DNA of 64,000 nucleotides from Clostridium ragsdalei P11 (lineage in GTDB: Bacteria; Bacillota; Clostridia; Clostridiales; Clostridiaceae). The notes under the pieces were generated by a model that was not told where the DNA came from, made no database searches, and was given only the letters and a program-made list of their open reading frames with translations. Location: assembly GCF_001675165.1 (NCBI RefSeq), contig NZ_LROS01000012.1:26317-90316 (forward strand), written 5' to 3'. Positions 18,773 to 25,700 of the stretch are shown here, one piece after another (position 1 is the first letter of the stretch; the number at the start of each line of letters is the position of its first letter). The translations under genes and the position numbers were made by a program.

Positions 18773-20374
18773 TCAATTAATGATTTTATAATAAATGTTT
18801 GATGTAATCTTATATGCTGCAACATAAACAAAAGAGAATGCTATAATTACAATTAATATGCATTTGAAAATTAATAGTGTATCTGATAAGTGAAATCCTG
18901 CTAAAACCCTGCATATTAAATTATATCCAACAATCATATGGAGAATTGTCATTCCAATAGGTAAGAAGAACATCAATTTTATTTGCTGGTTAATGGTAGA
19001 CTTTATTTCATCCTTATCCATTCCAACATCTTGTAGAATTTGAAACTGTTTTTTGTCCTCTATTCCTTCTGAAAGCTGCTTATAGTAGAGTATCAATATA
19101 AGTGCAATCAAAAATAGGACTCCCATAAAGACGCATAAAAATAATCCACCACCAAAGTAATTATACCAATCAAGGCTCTCTAAATCTCTGCTTGCAAAGT
19201 AAGTAATAATTGACTTTTCTTTTATAGAATTCTTTATATTCTTTGCAAATGCAATTCGGTTTTTTTCAGTTCCTTCTGTATTAAAAGACAGAGTGTACTG
19301 ATTATCGGCTTCTGAAAAGTCACCTTGCTTATCACTTAAAAGTATATTGTTGTTTTTTGCAAGAAGATGAATTTCATCATAAACCCCATCAAGATTTTCA
19401 GTTGCTTTTATTTCAATGGAATTTGGGAATCTTGTTCGGAGCATACTATCCTTACCAAAATATACAGAAGAAACAACGGAAAGTAAGAAAATAATAGCTG
19501 TACTAAAAATACAAATGCTAGCTAACCCCACACCATTCTTTTTCATACGATACATAAGGTTTGAAACTGATATAAAATTTTGTGGCTTATAATATAGCTT
19601 CTCATTCTTTTTAATTGCTTTTAAAATAGCGATACTTCCCGCTATGAATACTAAGTAGGTAGCAGTCATTAAAATTGGTGCAAACAGAATTAAATCCGAA
19701 ATCTTGCTGGCAGAGAGGGCATAAAGATAAGAAAATATCAGTAATATAAAACCAACAATTGCAATTAAACTATGGCCTTTAGGTTCTTTCTCACCAACCG
19801 AATTGCTTTTCAAAAGAGAAATAGTTTTGGTATGATGTATCTTAAAGGTATTAATTCCAAAAACAATTTCATAAATAATTACAAGTAACGAGAGTGTTCT
19901 TGTAATTGCTCTTGCTCCAATAAAAAAATAATTTTCTCCGTTAAGATTCATAATATTGACAAATAATCTAAAAAAAATATTTCCAAACACAAATCCAATT
20001 ATCAGTGAACAAACAAAAGATGTTATAGCAATAAAGGTTGTTTCGAAAAATAAAACAAGTATCATATGCCTTTTTTCAAGTCCAAGAATAGAAAATAATC
20101 CAAATTCCTTCATTCGCTGCTTCATCAAAAAACTGTTAGCATAAATTAAAAAAAATACACTAAATAGCCCAATAATAATCGTTCCTACTTTAAAGAAAGT
20201 CTGAACAAATTCTGATTGAAGTGGCAAGCTTGTCATTGTGCTTGTAGTTCCAATTGCCACATACACCAAAAAAGTAAATATGGTGCTAATACTTGCAATA
20301 AGGTAAGGAATATAAATTTGTTTGTTTCTTTTAAGATTATTTATTGCCAGCTTAAGGCAAAATTTAGTTTTCAT
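18773..20374 (-). CDS. FtsX-like ABC transporter permease (BceB/antimicrobial-peptide type)
   Basis: About 533 residues. The start MKTKFCLKLAINNLKRNKQI at ATG 20374 is the typical beginning of BceB-type permeases and has GGGGG 8 nt upstream; the longer open frame to 20506 overlaps the ATPase gene and is not used. Helix pairs, an extracellular domain of roughly 110 residues around 330-440, and three C-terminal helices (ending KITSNIYYKIIN) fit the family, though BceB proteins known to me are nearer 620-660 residues with a bigger extracellular domain. Such permeases sense and remove peptide antibiotics such as bacitracin. The start overlaps the ATPase stop by 11 nt, so translation is probably coupled. 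Confidence 0.85.
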   Translation of the reverse strand: MKTKFCLKLAINNLKRNKQIYIPYLIASISTIFTFLVYVAIGTTSTMTSLPLQSEFVQTFFKVGTIIIGLFSVFFLIYANSFLMKQRMKEFGLFSILGLEKRHMILVLFFETTFIAITSFVCSLIIGFVFGNIFFRLFVNIMNLNGENYFFIGARAITRTLSLLVIIYEIVFGINTFKIHHTKTISLLKSNSVGEKEPKGHSLIAIVGFILLIFSYLYALSASKISDLILFAPILMTATYLVFIAGSIAILKAIKKNEKLYYKPQNFISVSNLMYRMKKNGVGLASICIFSTAIIFLLSVVSSVYFGKDSMLRTRFPNSIEIKATENLDGVYDEIHLLAKNNNILLSDKQGDFSEADNQYTLSFNTEGTEKNRIAFAKNIKNSIKEKSIITYFASRDLESLDWYNYFGGGLFLCVFMGVLFLIALILILYYKQLSEGIEDKKQFQILQDVGMDKDEIKSTINQQIKLMFFLPIGMTILHMIVGYNLICRVLAGFHLSDTLLIFKCILIVIIAFSFVYVAAYKITSNIYYKIIN

Positions 20375-21134
20375 GATTGATACCCCCAGATATAAGCAGG
20401 GTAAGTGTATCGTATATTTTTTGAAAAAACTTTTGTCTTGCCAAATCTCCTCTATAAAGCTGGTGAAATACAACACCATCTTTAATAAAAAGTACACGAC
20501 TAGCATGACTTGCTGCCTGTGTGCTATGTGTCACCATTAGAATTGTTTGTCCGTTCTTATTAATTTCTTCAAACTGTGCAAGTAAATTACCAGCAGACTT
20601 AGAATCAAGTGCTCCGGTAGGTTCATCAGCTAAGACCAATTTGGGCTTTGTAATAAGGGCGCGGGCAACTGCTACACGCTGCTTTTGTCCACCGGAAATT
20701 TCATAAGGATACTTATTTAAGAGTTCAGTTAGTCCAAGTTGTCTAGCAAGCAGTTCTAGCTCTTGTTTTGATTTGTCAATTGAAACATTTGAAAGAATCA
20801 ATGGCAAAAGAATATTGTCTTTTATCGAAAAGGTATCTAAAAGATTAAAATCTTGAAATATAAATCCGAGATTTTTTCTTCTAAATGAAGAAATTTCTTT
20901 GTCTTTTAACATGGACATGTTAATTCCGTCGAGAATTACTTGTCCATCTGTACTCTTATCAAGTGTACTGATTATATTAAGCAAAGTTGTTTTTCCTGCT
21001 CCAGACTCACCCATAATTGCAACATACTCTCCCTTTTTCACAGAAAAACTTACGTCTTTGAGCGCTGTATACTGTACATTTCCCAATTTTGCTTTATAAA
21101 CTTTTTTTAATTTTATTACTTCTAAAAATGCCAT
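20364..21134 (-). CDS. ABC transporter ATP-binding protein (BceA/MacB-LolD type)
   Basis: 256 residues. Walker A is MGESGAGKTTLLNI near 40, the Q-loop FIFQDFNLLDTFS near 90, the signature YEISGGQKQRVAVARAL near 143, Walker B KLVLADEPTGALDSK near 163 and the H-loop MVTHST near 200. This subfamily pairs with FtsX-like permeases. GGAGG precedes ATG 21134. The upstream gap holds a candidate operator and an isolated -10 box, so it is probably switched on by the adjacent response regulator when the substrate is sensed. With the permease it probably forms a peptide-antibiotic resistance pump. Confidence 0.93.
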   Translation of the reverse strand: MAFLEVIKLKKVYKAKLGNVQYTALKDVSFSVKKGEYVAIMGESGAGKTTLLNIISTLDKSTDGQVILDGINMSMLKDKEISSFRRKNLGFIFQDFNLLDTFSIKDNILLPLILSNVSIDKSKQELELLARQLGLTELLNKYPYEISGGQKQRVAVARALITKPKLVLADEPTGALDSKSAGNLLAQFEEINKNGQTILMVTHSTQAASHASRVLFIKDGVVFHQLYRGDLARQKFFQKIYDTLTLLISGGINHEN

Positions 21135-21171
21135 AACAATTCCTCCAATTACTAACTTGTTTTATAAGTTA

Positions 21172-21177
21172 ATTATA
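21172..21177 (-). promoter_or_regulatory. -10 box of the transporter operon
   Basis: On the minus strand TATAAT (21172-21177) lies about 38 nt before the ATPase start. No good -35 box stands 17 nt upstream (GATATA), as expected of a promoter that needs the bound activator described in the next entry. Confidence 0.55.
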
Positions 21178-21209
21178 TAGTAAAAGAAGTTTCTATATCT
21201 TAAGCCTAG

Positions 21210-21245
21210 ATGACATTTTTGTATCTAACATTACATCTTTGTCAT
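21210..21245 (-). promoter_or_regulatory. Candidate BceR-type operator
   Basis: ATGACA (21210-21215) and its inverted copy TGTCAT (21240-21245) are separated by 24 nt and lie just upstream of the position expected for the -35 box. Inverted half-sites of this kind before bceAB-type genes are bound by the partner response regulator. The assignment is by position and symmetry only. Confidence 0.5.
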
Positions 21246-21252
21246 GTAAAAA

Positions 21253-22263
21253 TTATACTTTATATTTATCAAAACGCAGCTTGATTGTTGTTCCTTGTCT
21301 CAATACAGACTCTGCATATATTTCAATATTTAGTGCACAAGCTACTTTTTTGCAGAGATATAGACCCATTCCCGTTGACGTCCTATCGCTTCTTCCATTG
21401 TAGCCTGTAAAACTTTTTTCAAAAATTCTTTCCAAATCTTCAGAAGCAATACCGATACCTGTATCTGAAATTCTTAGTTCGTTCAAACATGCATCAAATT
21501 CTATGGATATCCATCCTTCTTTTGTATATTTCAATGAGTTAGATAATATTTGTTCTAATATAAAGGAAAGCCATTTTTCGTCTGTAAGTATGGTTGTCTC
21601 AAATTTAAGTAACTTAACTTCTATGTCTTTGTTGATAAAAATTACACTATGCTTTTTTACAGCATTTTTTACGATTTTATAAAGAGAATATTGCTCAAAC
21701 TTGAAATCGTCTGTAAGACTTTCAATTCTTAGATATTGTAAAACCATTTCAGTATATTGTTCGATTTTAAACAATTCTTGTTTAAATTTAAGTATAGTAT
21801 CAGTGTCCTTAATCTTATTTTGGACAAGAAGATCTAGTGCAAAAATTGGAGTCTTAATTTCATGCACCCACAAATTAAAATAATCAGACTGTTCCTTATT
21901 TGTTCGTTCTCTATCATCTAACAAACGCTTTGACTGATTATATAATTTAAGTACTAAGTTTTGGTAATCTGTTTCAATAAGATTATCGCTAAAATTTTCT
22001 TCTTCTATTGTGATCAAGTCCTTGTTAATTTCATTTTGCAAAAATATATGTTTACGATAAAACCTTATAAATTCAACCACAAAATAAACAACACCAAGAA
22101 ATGTAAGTACACAAATGGTGTAAATGACTGATGAAGCCAGACTTCTATACAATATCGCGGACAAAACATAAAAGCTTATGCACAAAATAAAAAAAATAAT
22201 CTGTCTATAAGCTAATTTTAAAAATTCTTTTAGACAAAAAATAAGTGTTCTCATACTATTCAT
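21253..22263 (-). CDS. Sensor histidine kinase, intramembrane-sensing (BceS-like)
   Basis: 336 residues. Two helices near 20-43 and 46-66 have almost no extracellular loop between them, the mark of BceS-type kinases that read the state of a partner transporter instead of a ligand. The H-box is LWVHEIKTPIFALDLL with His134; the N-box region ILEQILSNSLKYTKEG, G1 box ISDTGIGIASEDLERIFEKS and G2 STGMGLYLCK form the ATPase domain. The start overlaps the regulator gene by 8 nt, so both come from one transcript. It should phosphorylate the neighbouring regulator and be driven by the adjacent ABC transporter. Confidence 0.9.
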   Translation of the reverse strand: MNSMRTLIFCLKEFLKLAYRQIIFFILCISFYVLSAILYRSLASSVIYTICVLTFLGVVYFVVEFIRFYRKHIFLQNEINKDLITIEEENFSDNLIETDYQNLVLKLYNQSKRLLDDRERTNKEQSDYFNLWVHEIKTPIFALDLLVQNKIKDTDTILKFKQELFKIEQYTEMVLQYLRIESLTDDFKFEQYSLYKIVKNAVKKHSVIFINKDIEVKLLKFETTILTDEKWLSFILEQILSNSLKYTKEGWISIEFDACLNELRISDTGIGIASEDLERIFEKSFTGYNGRSDRTSTGMGLYLCKKVACALNIEIYAESVLRQGTTIKLRFDKYKV

Positions 22264-22927
22264 TTACCATATATCCAATACCTTTCTTTGTGACTATCAG
22301 CTCAGGTAATCCTATATTCTCAAGCGTCTTTCTTAAACGAGCAATATTTACAAACAAAGTATTATCACTAACAAAACAGTCGTCATTCCATAGCTTCATC
22401 ATCAAATCTTTTTTTGAAATGGGACACCCCTTATTTTTCAGCAAAAGTTCCAGAATCCTAAATTCGTTTTTTGTTAATTCTAACTTTTGACCATTGTATG
22501 AAATTGAATTTTCATCAATCAATAAAATTAAGCCGTGGTATTCAATCATATTATTTTGTTTTTGAAAAGTATAGGTTCTCCTAAGCAACGCTTGTACTTT
22601 TGCCACAAGCACTGAAATATCAAAAGGCTTAGTGATATAATCATCAGCCCCCATATTCATTGCCATTACTATATTCATTTTGTCACTGTTTGAAGATATA
22701 AAAATAATTGGCATATTAGAAATATTTCGTATTTCTTTACACCAGTAAAATCCGTTGTAAAATGGTAACTTTACATCTAATAGCAGCAAATGTGGTACTA
22801 TTCTCGCTATCTGTTCTGTAATATTCAAAAAATCTCTTATATAGTCAACTTCATAACCCCACTCTTGTAATGAATCACAAAGCAACTCAGCGATAGAAAT
22901 ATCATCTTCAACAATTAATATTTTCAT
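22256..22927 (-). CDS. OmpR-family response regulator (BceR-like)
   Basis: 223 residues. The receiver domain begins MKILIVEDDISIAELL, with the phosphoacceptor Asp51 in LLLLDVKLP, and ends with the conserved Lys in DYITKPFD near 98. The winged-helix DNA-binding domain covers about 128-222 (LTKNEFRILELLLKNKG, NTLFVNIARLRKTLE, GIGYMV). It is the first gene of the kinase pair and probably binds the inverted repeat at 21210-21245 to turn on the transporter. A 205-nt gap upstream should hold its promoter. Family call is firm; the Bce grouping comes from the kinase type and the transporter next door. Confidence 0.92.
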   Translation of the reverse strand: MKILIVEDDISIAELLCDSLQEWGYEVDYIRDFLNITEQIARIVPHLLLLDVKLPFYNGFYWCKEIRNISNMPIIFISSNSDKMNIVMAMNMGADDYITKPFDISVLVAKVQALLRRTYTFQKQNNMIEYHGLILLIDENSISYNGQKLELTKNEFRILELLLKNKGCPISKKDLMMKLWNDDCFVSDNTLFVNIARLRKTLENIGLPELIVTKKGIGYMVNE

Positions 22928-23132
22928 AGTTTATATTCCTCATTTTTATGAAAAAGTTAAATAAAGTAAATAAATATACTAAATTTATGCTTAGACTACT
23001 TAAAATTTCTCATTCTTATAACTAAGGTTCATAATTTTTTACAGCTGCGATTTAATTATTATAAAAATTATACCATAACATCTATATATTTTCATTATTT
23101 TACAGAAAGCGTAAAATAATTTCTAATTATGC

Positions 23133-23678
23133 TTATTTGATTATGTCACTCTTGTATTTTTTGAGATCAATTTTTTGATATATCATTTTTACAAAACTTT
23201 CTTTTTTATCTGTATATATAATCCTATCATCTGGGTATTGCTTTGCTAAAGATATTTTCAAATCATTATACTCTTTAGCATACTCTTCATGCCCATTTAG
23301 GAAATCTCTGAATCGTGTCATAAAATAAAAATCAACATTGTTTGGTTCATAACAATGAACATGCCTTAATGAAATCTCTTCTTCACCTCTTAAAACAAAA
23401 AGATACCTATTCTTTTTGTTGTTTTGTGGACCACAATAATCATAACCTGCCCTTTTCATTCCTTCTATGTTCATATCTTCAAATGATTTTAATACTATGG
23501 CAATGTCAAGTATTGGCTTGGCATAGATGCCATTAATTGAGGTGCTGCCTACATGCTGTATGTCATTTACGTTATCCCCGAAAATTTCTTTCAATTGTTT
23601 TTTTGCTTCTTTAAATTCCTCTTTCCATTCTTCACAATGAGGCAATAGTCTAACCTTATAACGCTCAACTCCTTGCAT
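23133..23678 (-). CDS. GrpB family protein (UPF0157, nucleotidyltransferase-like)
   Basis: 181 residues. The family signature is clear: VRLLPHCEEWKEEFKEAKKQ, IQHVGSTSINGIYAKPILDI near residue 40-60 and a later LRHVHCYEPNNVDFYFMTRF. GrpB-like proteins share the nucleotidyltransferase fold (GS...D-x-D type core, here GSTS...LDI), and some are fused to dephospho-CoA kinase; the biochemical role is not settled. AGGAG lies 5 nt before ATG 23678. It appears to be a single-gene unit between the two-component system and a repeat-filled gap, so context says little. Confidence 0.85.
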   Translation of the reverse strand: MQGVERYKVRLLPHCEEWKEEFKEAKKQLKEIFGDNVNDIQHVGSTSINGIYAKPILDIAIVLKSFEDMNIEGMKRAGYDYCGPQNNKKNRYLFVLRGEEEISLRHVHCYEPNNVDFYFMTRFRDFLNGHEEYAKEYNDLKISLAKQYPDDRIIYTDKKESFVKMIYQKIDLKKYKSDIIK

Positions 23679-23740
23679 TGTTACTCCTCTTAATGTTTCA
23701 TATTTGAAATAGATTTATATAACTAAAAGTTGACTTATAT

Positions 23741-23785
23741 TCGGAAAATATGAGGACAAAATTCAAATTCCGTTTGAAAACTTTA
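23741..23785. repeat. Half-copy of a type 1 palindrome
   Basis: TCGGAAAATATGAGGACAAA and the following ATTCAAATTCCGTTTGAAAA plus CTTTAAA match the left arm of copy D (34030-34078). No matching right arm follows, so it is a remnant. A linker, ATCTCTAACTTAAAAATCA, then leads to copy B; the same linker follows copy A. Confidence 0.6.
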
Positions 23786-23854
23786 AAAATATACTACCTA
23801 TAAATATATTATATAATAATCTCTAACTTAAAAATCAATTTATACGCAGGCACA

Positions 23855-24025
23855 TTTTACAATAATGAAGTTCTTTTAAATATTTTGCATATAAGTCTTA
23901 GGAAAAAATTCGTAAAATCTTAGAGATTTTGGATTGTTTGAGGTGCGAGTTTCCAAAACCTCTTAGCTTTTTAGAATTTTTTGCTTAGACTTATCAAAAT
24001 ATTTAACGAGCTGAAGGTTGTAAAA
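23855..24025. repeat. Palindromic repeat family P, copy B (type 2)
   Basis: This 171-bp inverted repeat runs from TTTTACAATAATGAAG to GGTTGTAAAA. The family parts are ATAAGTCTTAG / CTTAGACTTAT arms and the loop TTGTTTGAGGTGCGAGTTT, here in reverse orientation. The inner stem GAGATTTTGG pairs with CCAAAACCTC with two mismatches in the wider stem. It lies between the GrpB gene and the 3' end of the FMN-dehydrogenase gene. Confidence 0.85.
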
Positions 24026-24064
24026 ATATTTTAAGAGTGTAATTTTATTTTTTCTTTAGAAGCT

Positions 24065-25081
24065 CTATTTATAAAGTATTCTATCATCTACATTTTTAAC
24101 AGACTTACAACCTGTTAAAACCATAGCTGACTTTAGTTCACTCTTTAAATTTTCTATGTAGATCTTTACTCCTTCTCTTTGTCCTCCAAAGGATGCAGTT
24201 ACAAAAGGTCTTCCTATAAGTACAGCATCTGCACCTAAAGCTAACATTTTAAGTACATCAACACCAGTTCTCACGCCACCATCTGCAAGTATTGTAACCT
24301 TGCCTTTAACTAACTTCGCTATCTCTGGAAGTACCTCTGCCACTCCAGGAGTTTGATCTAAAACTCTTCCACCATGGTTTGAAACAACTATGGCACTTAC
24401 TCCAGCTTTAACTGCAAGTTCTGCTTCGTCTGGAGTCATTATTCCCTTTAATATAAAAGGAAGTTTTGCACTTTCTACAACTTCTTTTATTTCTTCTAAA
24501 GTCTTAGGTCCCACAGGCTTTCCATGAAGTGCTAAAGTTATTAGTCCTGCAGCATCTATATCCATTCCTACTGCAAAAGCTCCTGCTTTTTCAGCAAGTT
24601 TTATTTTACTTATAACATTTTTATTTTCCCAGGGTTTTATTACAGCTATGCCTTCTCCATTAAATTCTTTAAGCTTTTCAAGATTAGTTATAAGAAAAGA
24701 ATCTACTGCTGTATCTCCTACCATAGGATATATTCCTGCATCCAGACATCCTCCTATAACCGAGGAAATATACTCTTCTTCAGTAAACTTTCCACCCATA
24801 TTCAAAGTAGTTCCTGATACAGGTGCTGCAAAAACAGGTATGTCCATCTTTTTTCCAAATAACTCTATTGAGGTGTCAGGATCTTTAGCATCATGTATAA
24901 CTCTCATATTTAATTTACATTTGCTCAGAGAATTAAAATTTTCTTTAAAAGAATCTCCTGTTCCCTTTCCTCCCATACCTGGCACTTCTCCAGCACAGGC
25001 GTTTCCATTACAGGCAGGGCATACCCTGCAGCTTCCATTTAAATTTTCCCTTGCATTTTTTAATACATCTTTATAATTCAT
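24065..25081 (-). CDS. FMN-dependent alpha-hydroxy-acid dehydrogenase family protein
   Basis: 338 residues, TIM-barrel. The C-terminal half has the family's FMN and catalytic residues: VVSNHGGRVLDQTPGVAEVL near 235 (catalytic-type His and Arg), VTILADGGVRTGVDVLKMLA near 262 and ADAVLIGRPFVTASFGG near 285. The N-terminus is unusual: SCRVCPACNGNACAG (residues 17-31) holds four closely spaced Cys, which could bind metal or an Fe-S cluster; classical lactate oxidases lack it. Such proteins occur in anaerobic clostridia as stand-alone flavoproteins of uncertain substrate. No partner gene adjoins. The ribosome site before ATG 25081 is weak (GGCGG). Confidence 0.8.
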   Translation of the reverse strand: MNYKDVLKNARENLNGSCRVCPACNGNACAGEVPGMGGKGTGDSFKENFNSLSKCKLNMRVIHDAKDPDTSIELFGKKMDIPVFAAPVSGTTLNMGGKFTEEEYISSVIGGCLDAGIYPMVGDTAVDSFLITNLEKLKEFNGEGIAVIKPWENKNVISKIKLAEKAGAFAVGMDIDAAGLITLALHGKPVGPKTLEEIKEVVESAKLPFILKGIMTPDEAELAVKAGVSAIVVSNHGGRVLDQTPGVAEVLPEIAKLVKGKVTILADGGVRTGVDVLKMLALGADAVLIGRPFVTASFGGQREGVKIYIENLKSELKSAMVLTGCKSVKNVDDRILYK

Positions 25082-25188
25082 AATAATGCCGCCAAATATT
25101 AAATTTCTTAATATTTAGCAGTTCTTCACCCCTTTCAAGTAATATTTTATTAAAAATAACTCATTTTATTTAAATATTAAGTTTAGAC

Positions 25189-25240
25189 ATTTTCAAAGAA
25201 ATAACTAATCCATATGCCAGCCTATTTTCTTTCAAATGCC
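25189..25240. repeat. Dispersed ~50-bp repeat, copy 2
   Basis: TTCAAAGAAATAACTAATCC, then GCCAGCCTATTTTCTTTCAA and ATGCC match the copy at 3599-3650. This copy overlaps the last codons and stop of the DUF523 gene, so residues AFERK and the stop are encoded by repeat sequence. Confidence 0.55.
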
Positions 25241-25686
25241 TTATTAAAATCATTTTCTCCATATATCTTTATATGGTTTTTGCTTAAAAGTTCTGCTGTT
25301 ACTCCGGCACCCTCTATAATATTTCCACTAAAATTTCCATCATAAATTTTACCAAAACCGCAGGATGGACTTTTAGACTTTAAAATAGCTTCTTTTATAT
25401 TACATGCCTTAGCTACTTTTAAAGTTTCATAGGCTCCTTTTAAAAATTCACTTGTAAAATTTTCTCCATTAGAACTTATTACAGCAGCTTTTCCATCTAT
25501 CACATCTTTACCTGTACCGCCACATATTTCGCAAGGGTTTCTAGGAGTCTTCAATCCACCTAACTGTTCTGGACATAAGGGCAGCGCCTTTCCTTCTTTC
25601 ACAAGACTTAGTACTTTCTCACAAAGATTATTTTGCCCATTATATTTAGTATTAATGCCACACAAGCATGCACTTACTAATATCAC
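25222..25686 (-). CDS. DUF523 family protein
   Basis: 154 residues with the family pattern MILVSACLCGINTKYNGQNN at the start, then ALPLCPEQLGGLKTPRNPCE near residue 50 and ILKSKSPSCGFGKIYDG near 110. The conserved Cys residues suggest a metal or Fe-S site; the function is unknown, and the domain is sometimes fused to a DUF1722 domain. I chose GTG 25686 because it gives the canonical family N-terminus and lies 10 nt after AAGGAG; GTG 25695 would touch the ribosome site. It follows mutS2 by 14 nt, so the two are probably co-transcribed. Confidence 0.85.
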   Translation of the reverse strand: MILVSACLCGINTKYNGQNNLCEKVLSLVKEGKALPLCPEQLGGLKTPRNPCEICGGTGKDVIDGKAAVISSNGENFTSEFLKGAYETLKVAKACNIKEAILKSKSPSCGFGKIYDGNFSGNIIEGAGVTAELLSKNHIKIYGENDFNKAFERK

Positions 25687-25700
25687 TCCAGCCACACTCC

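Noticed and set aside
18613..18831. Minus-strand ORF of 72 residues
   Set aside because: It covers the terminator of the Bce-like operon and overlaps the permease end in another frame; no ribosome site.
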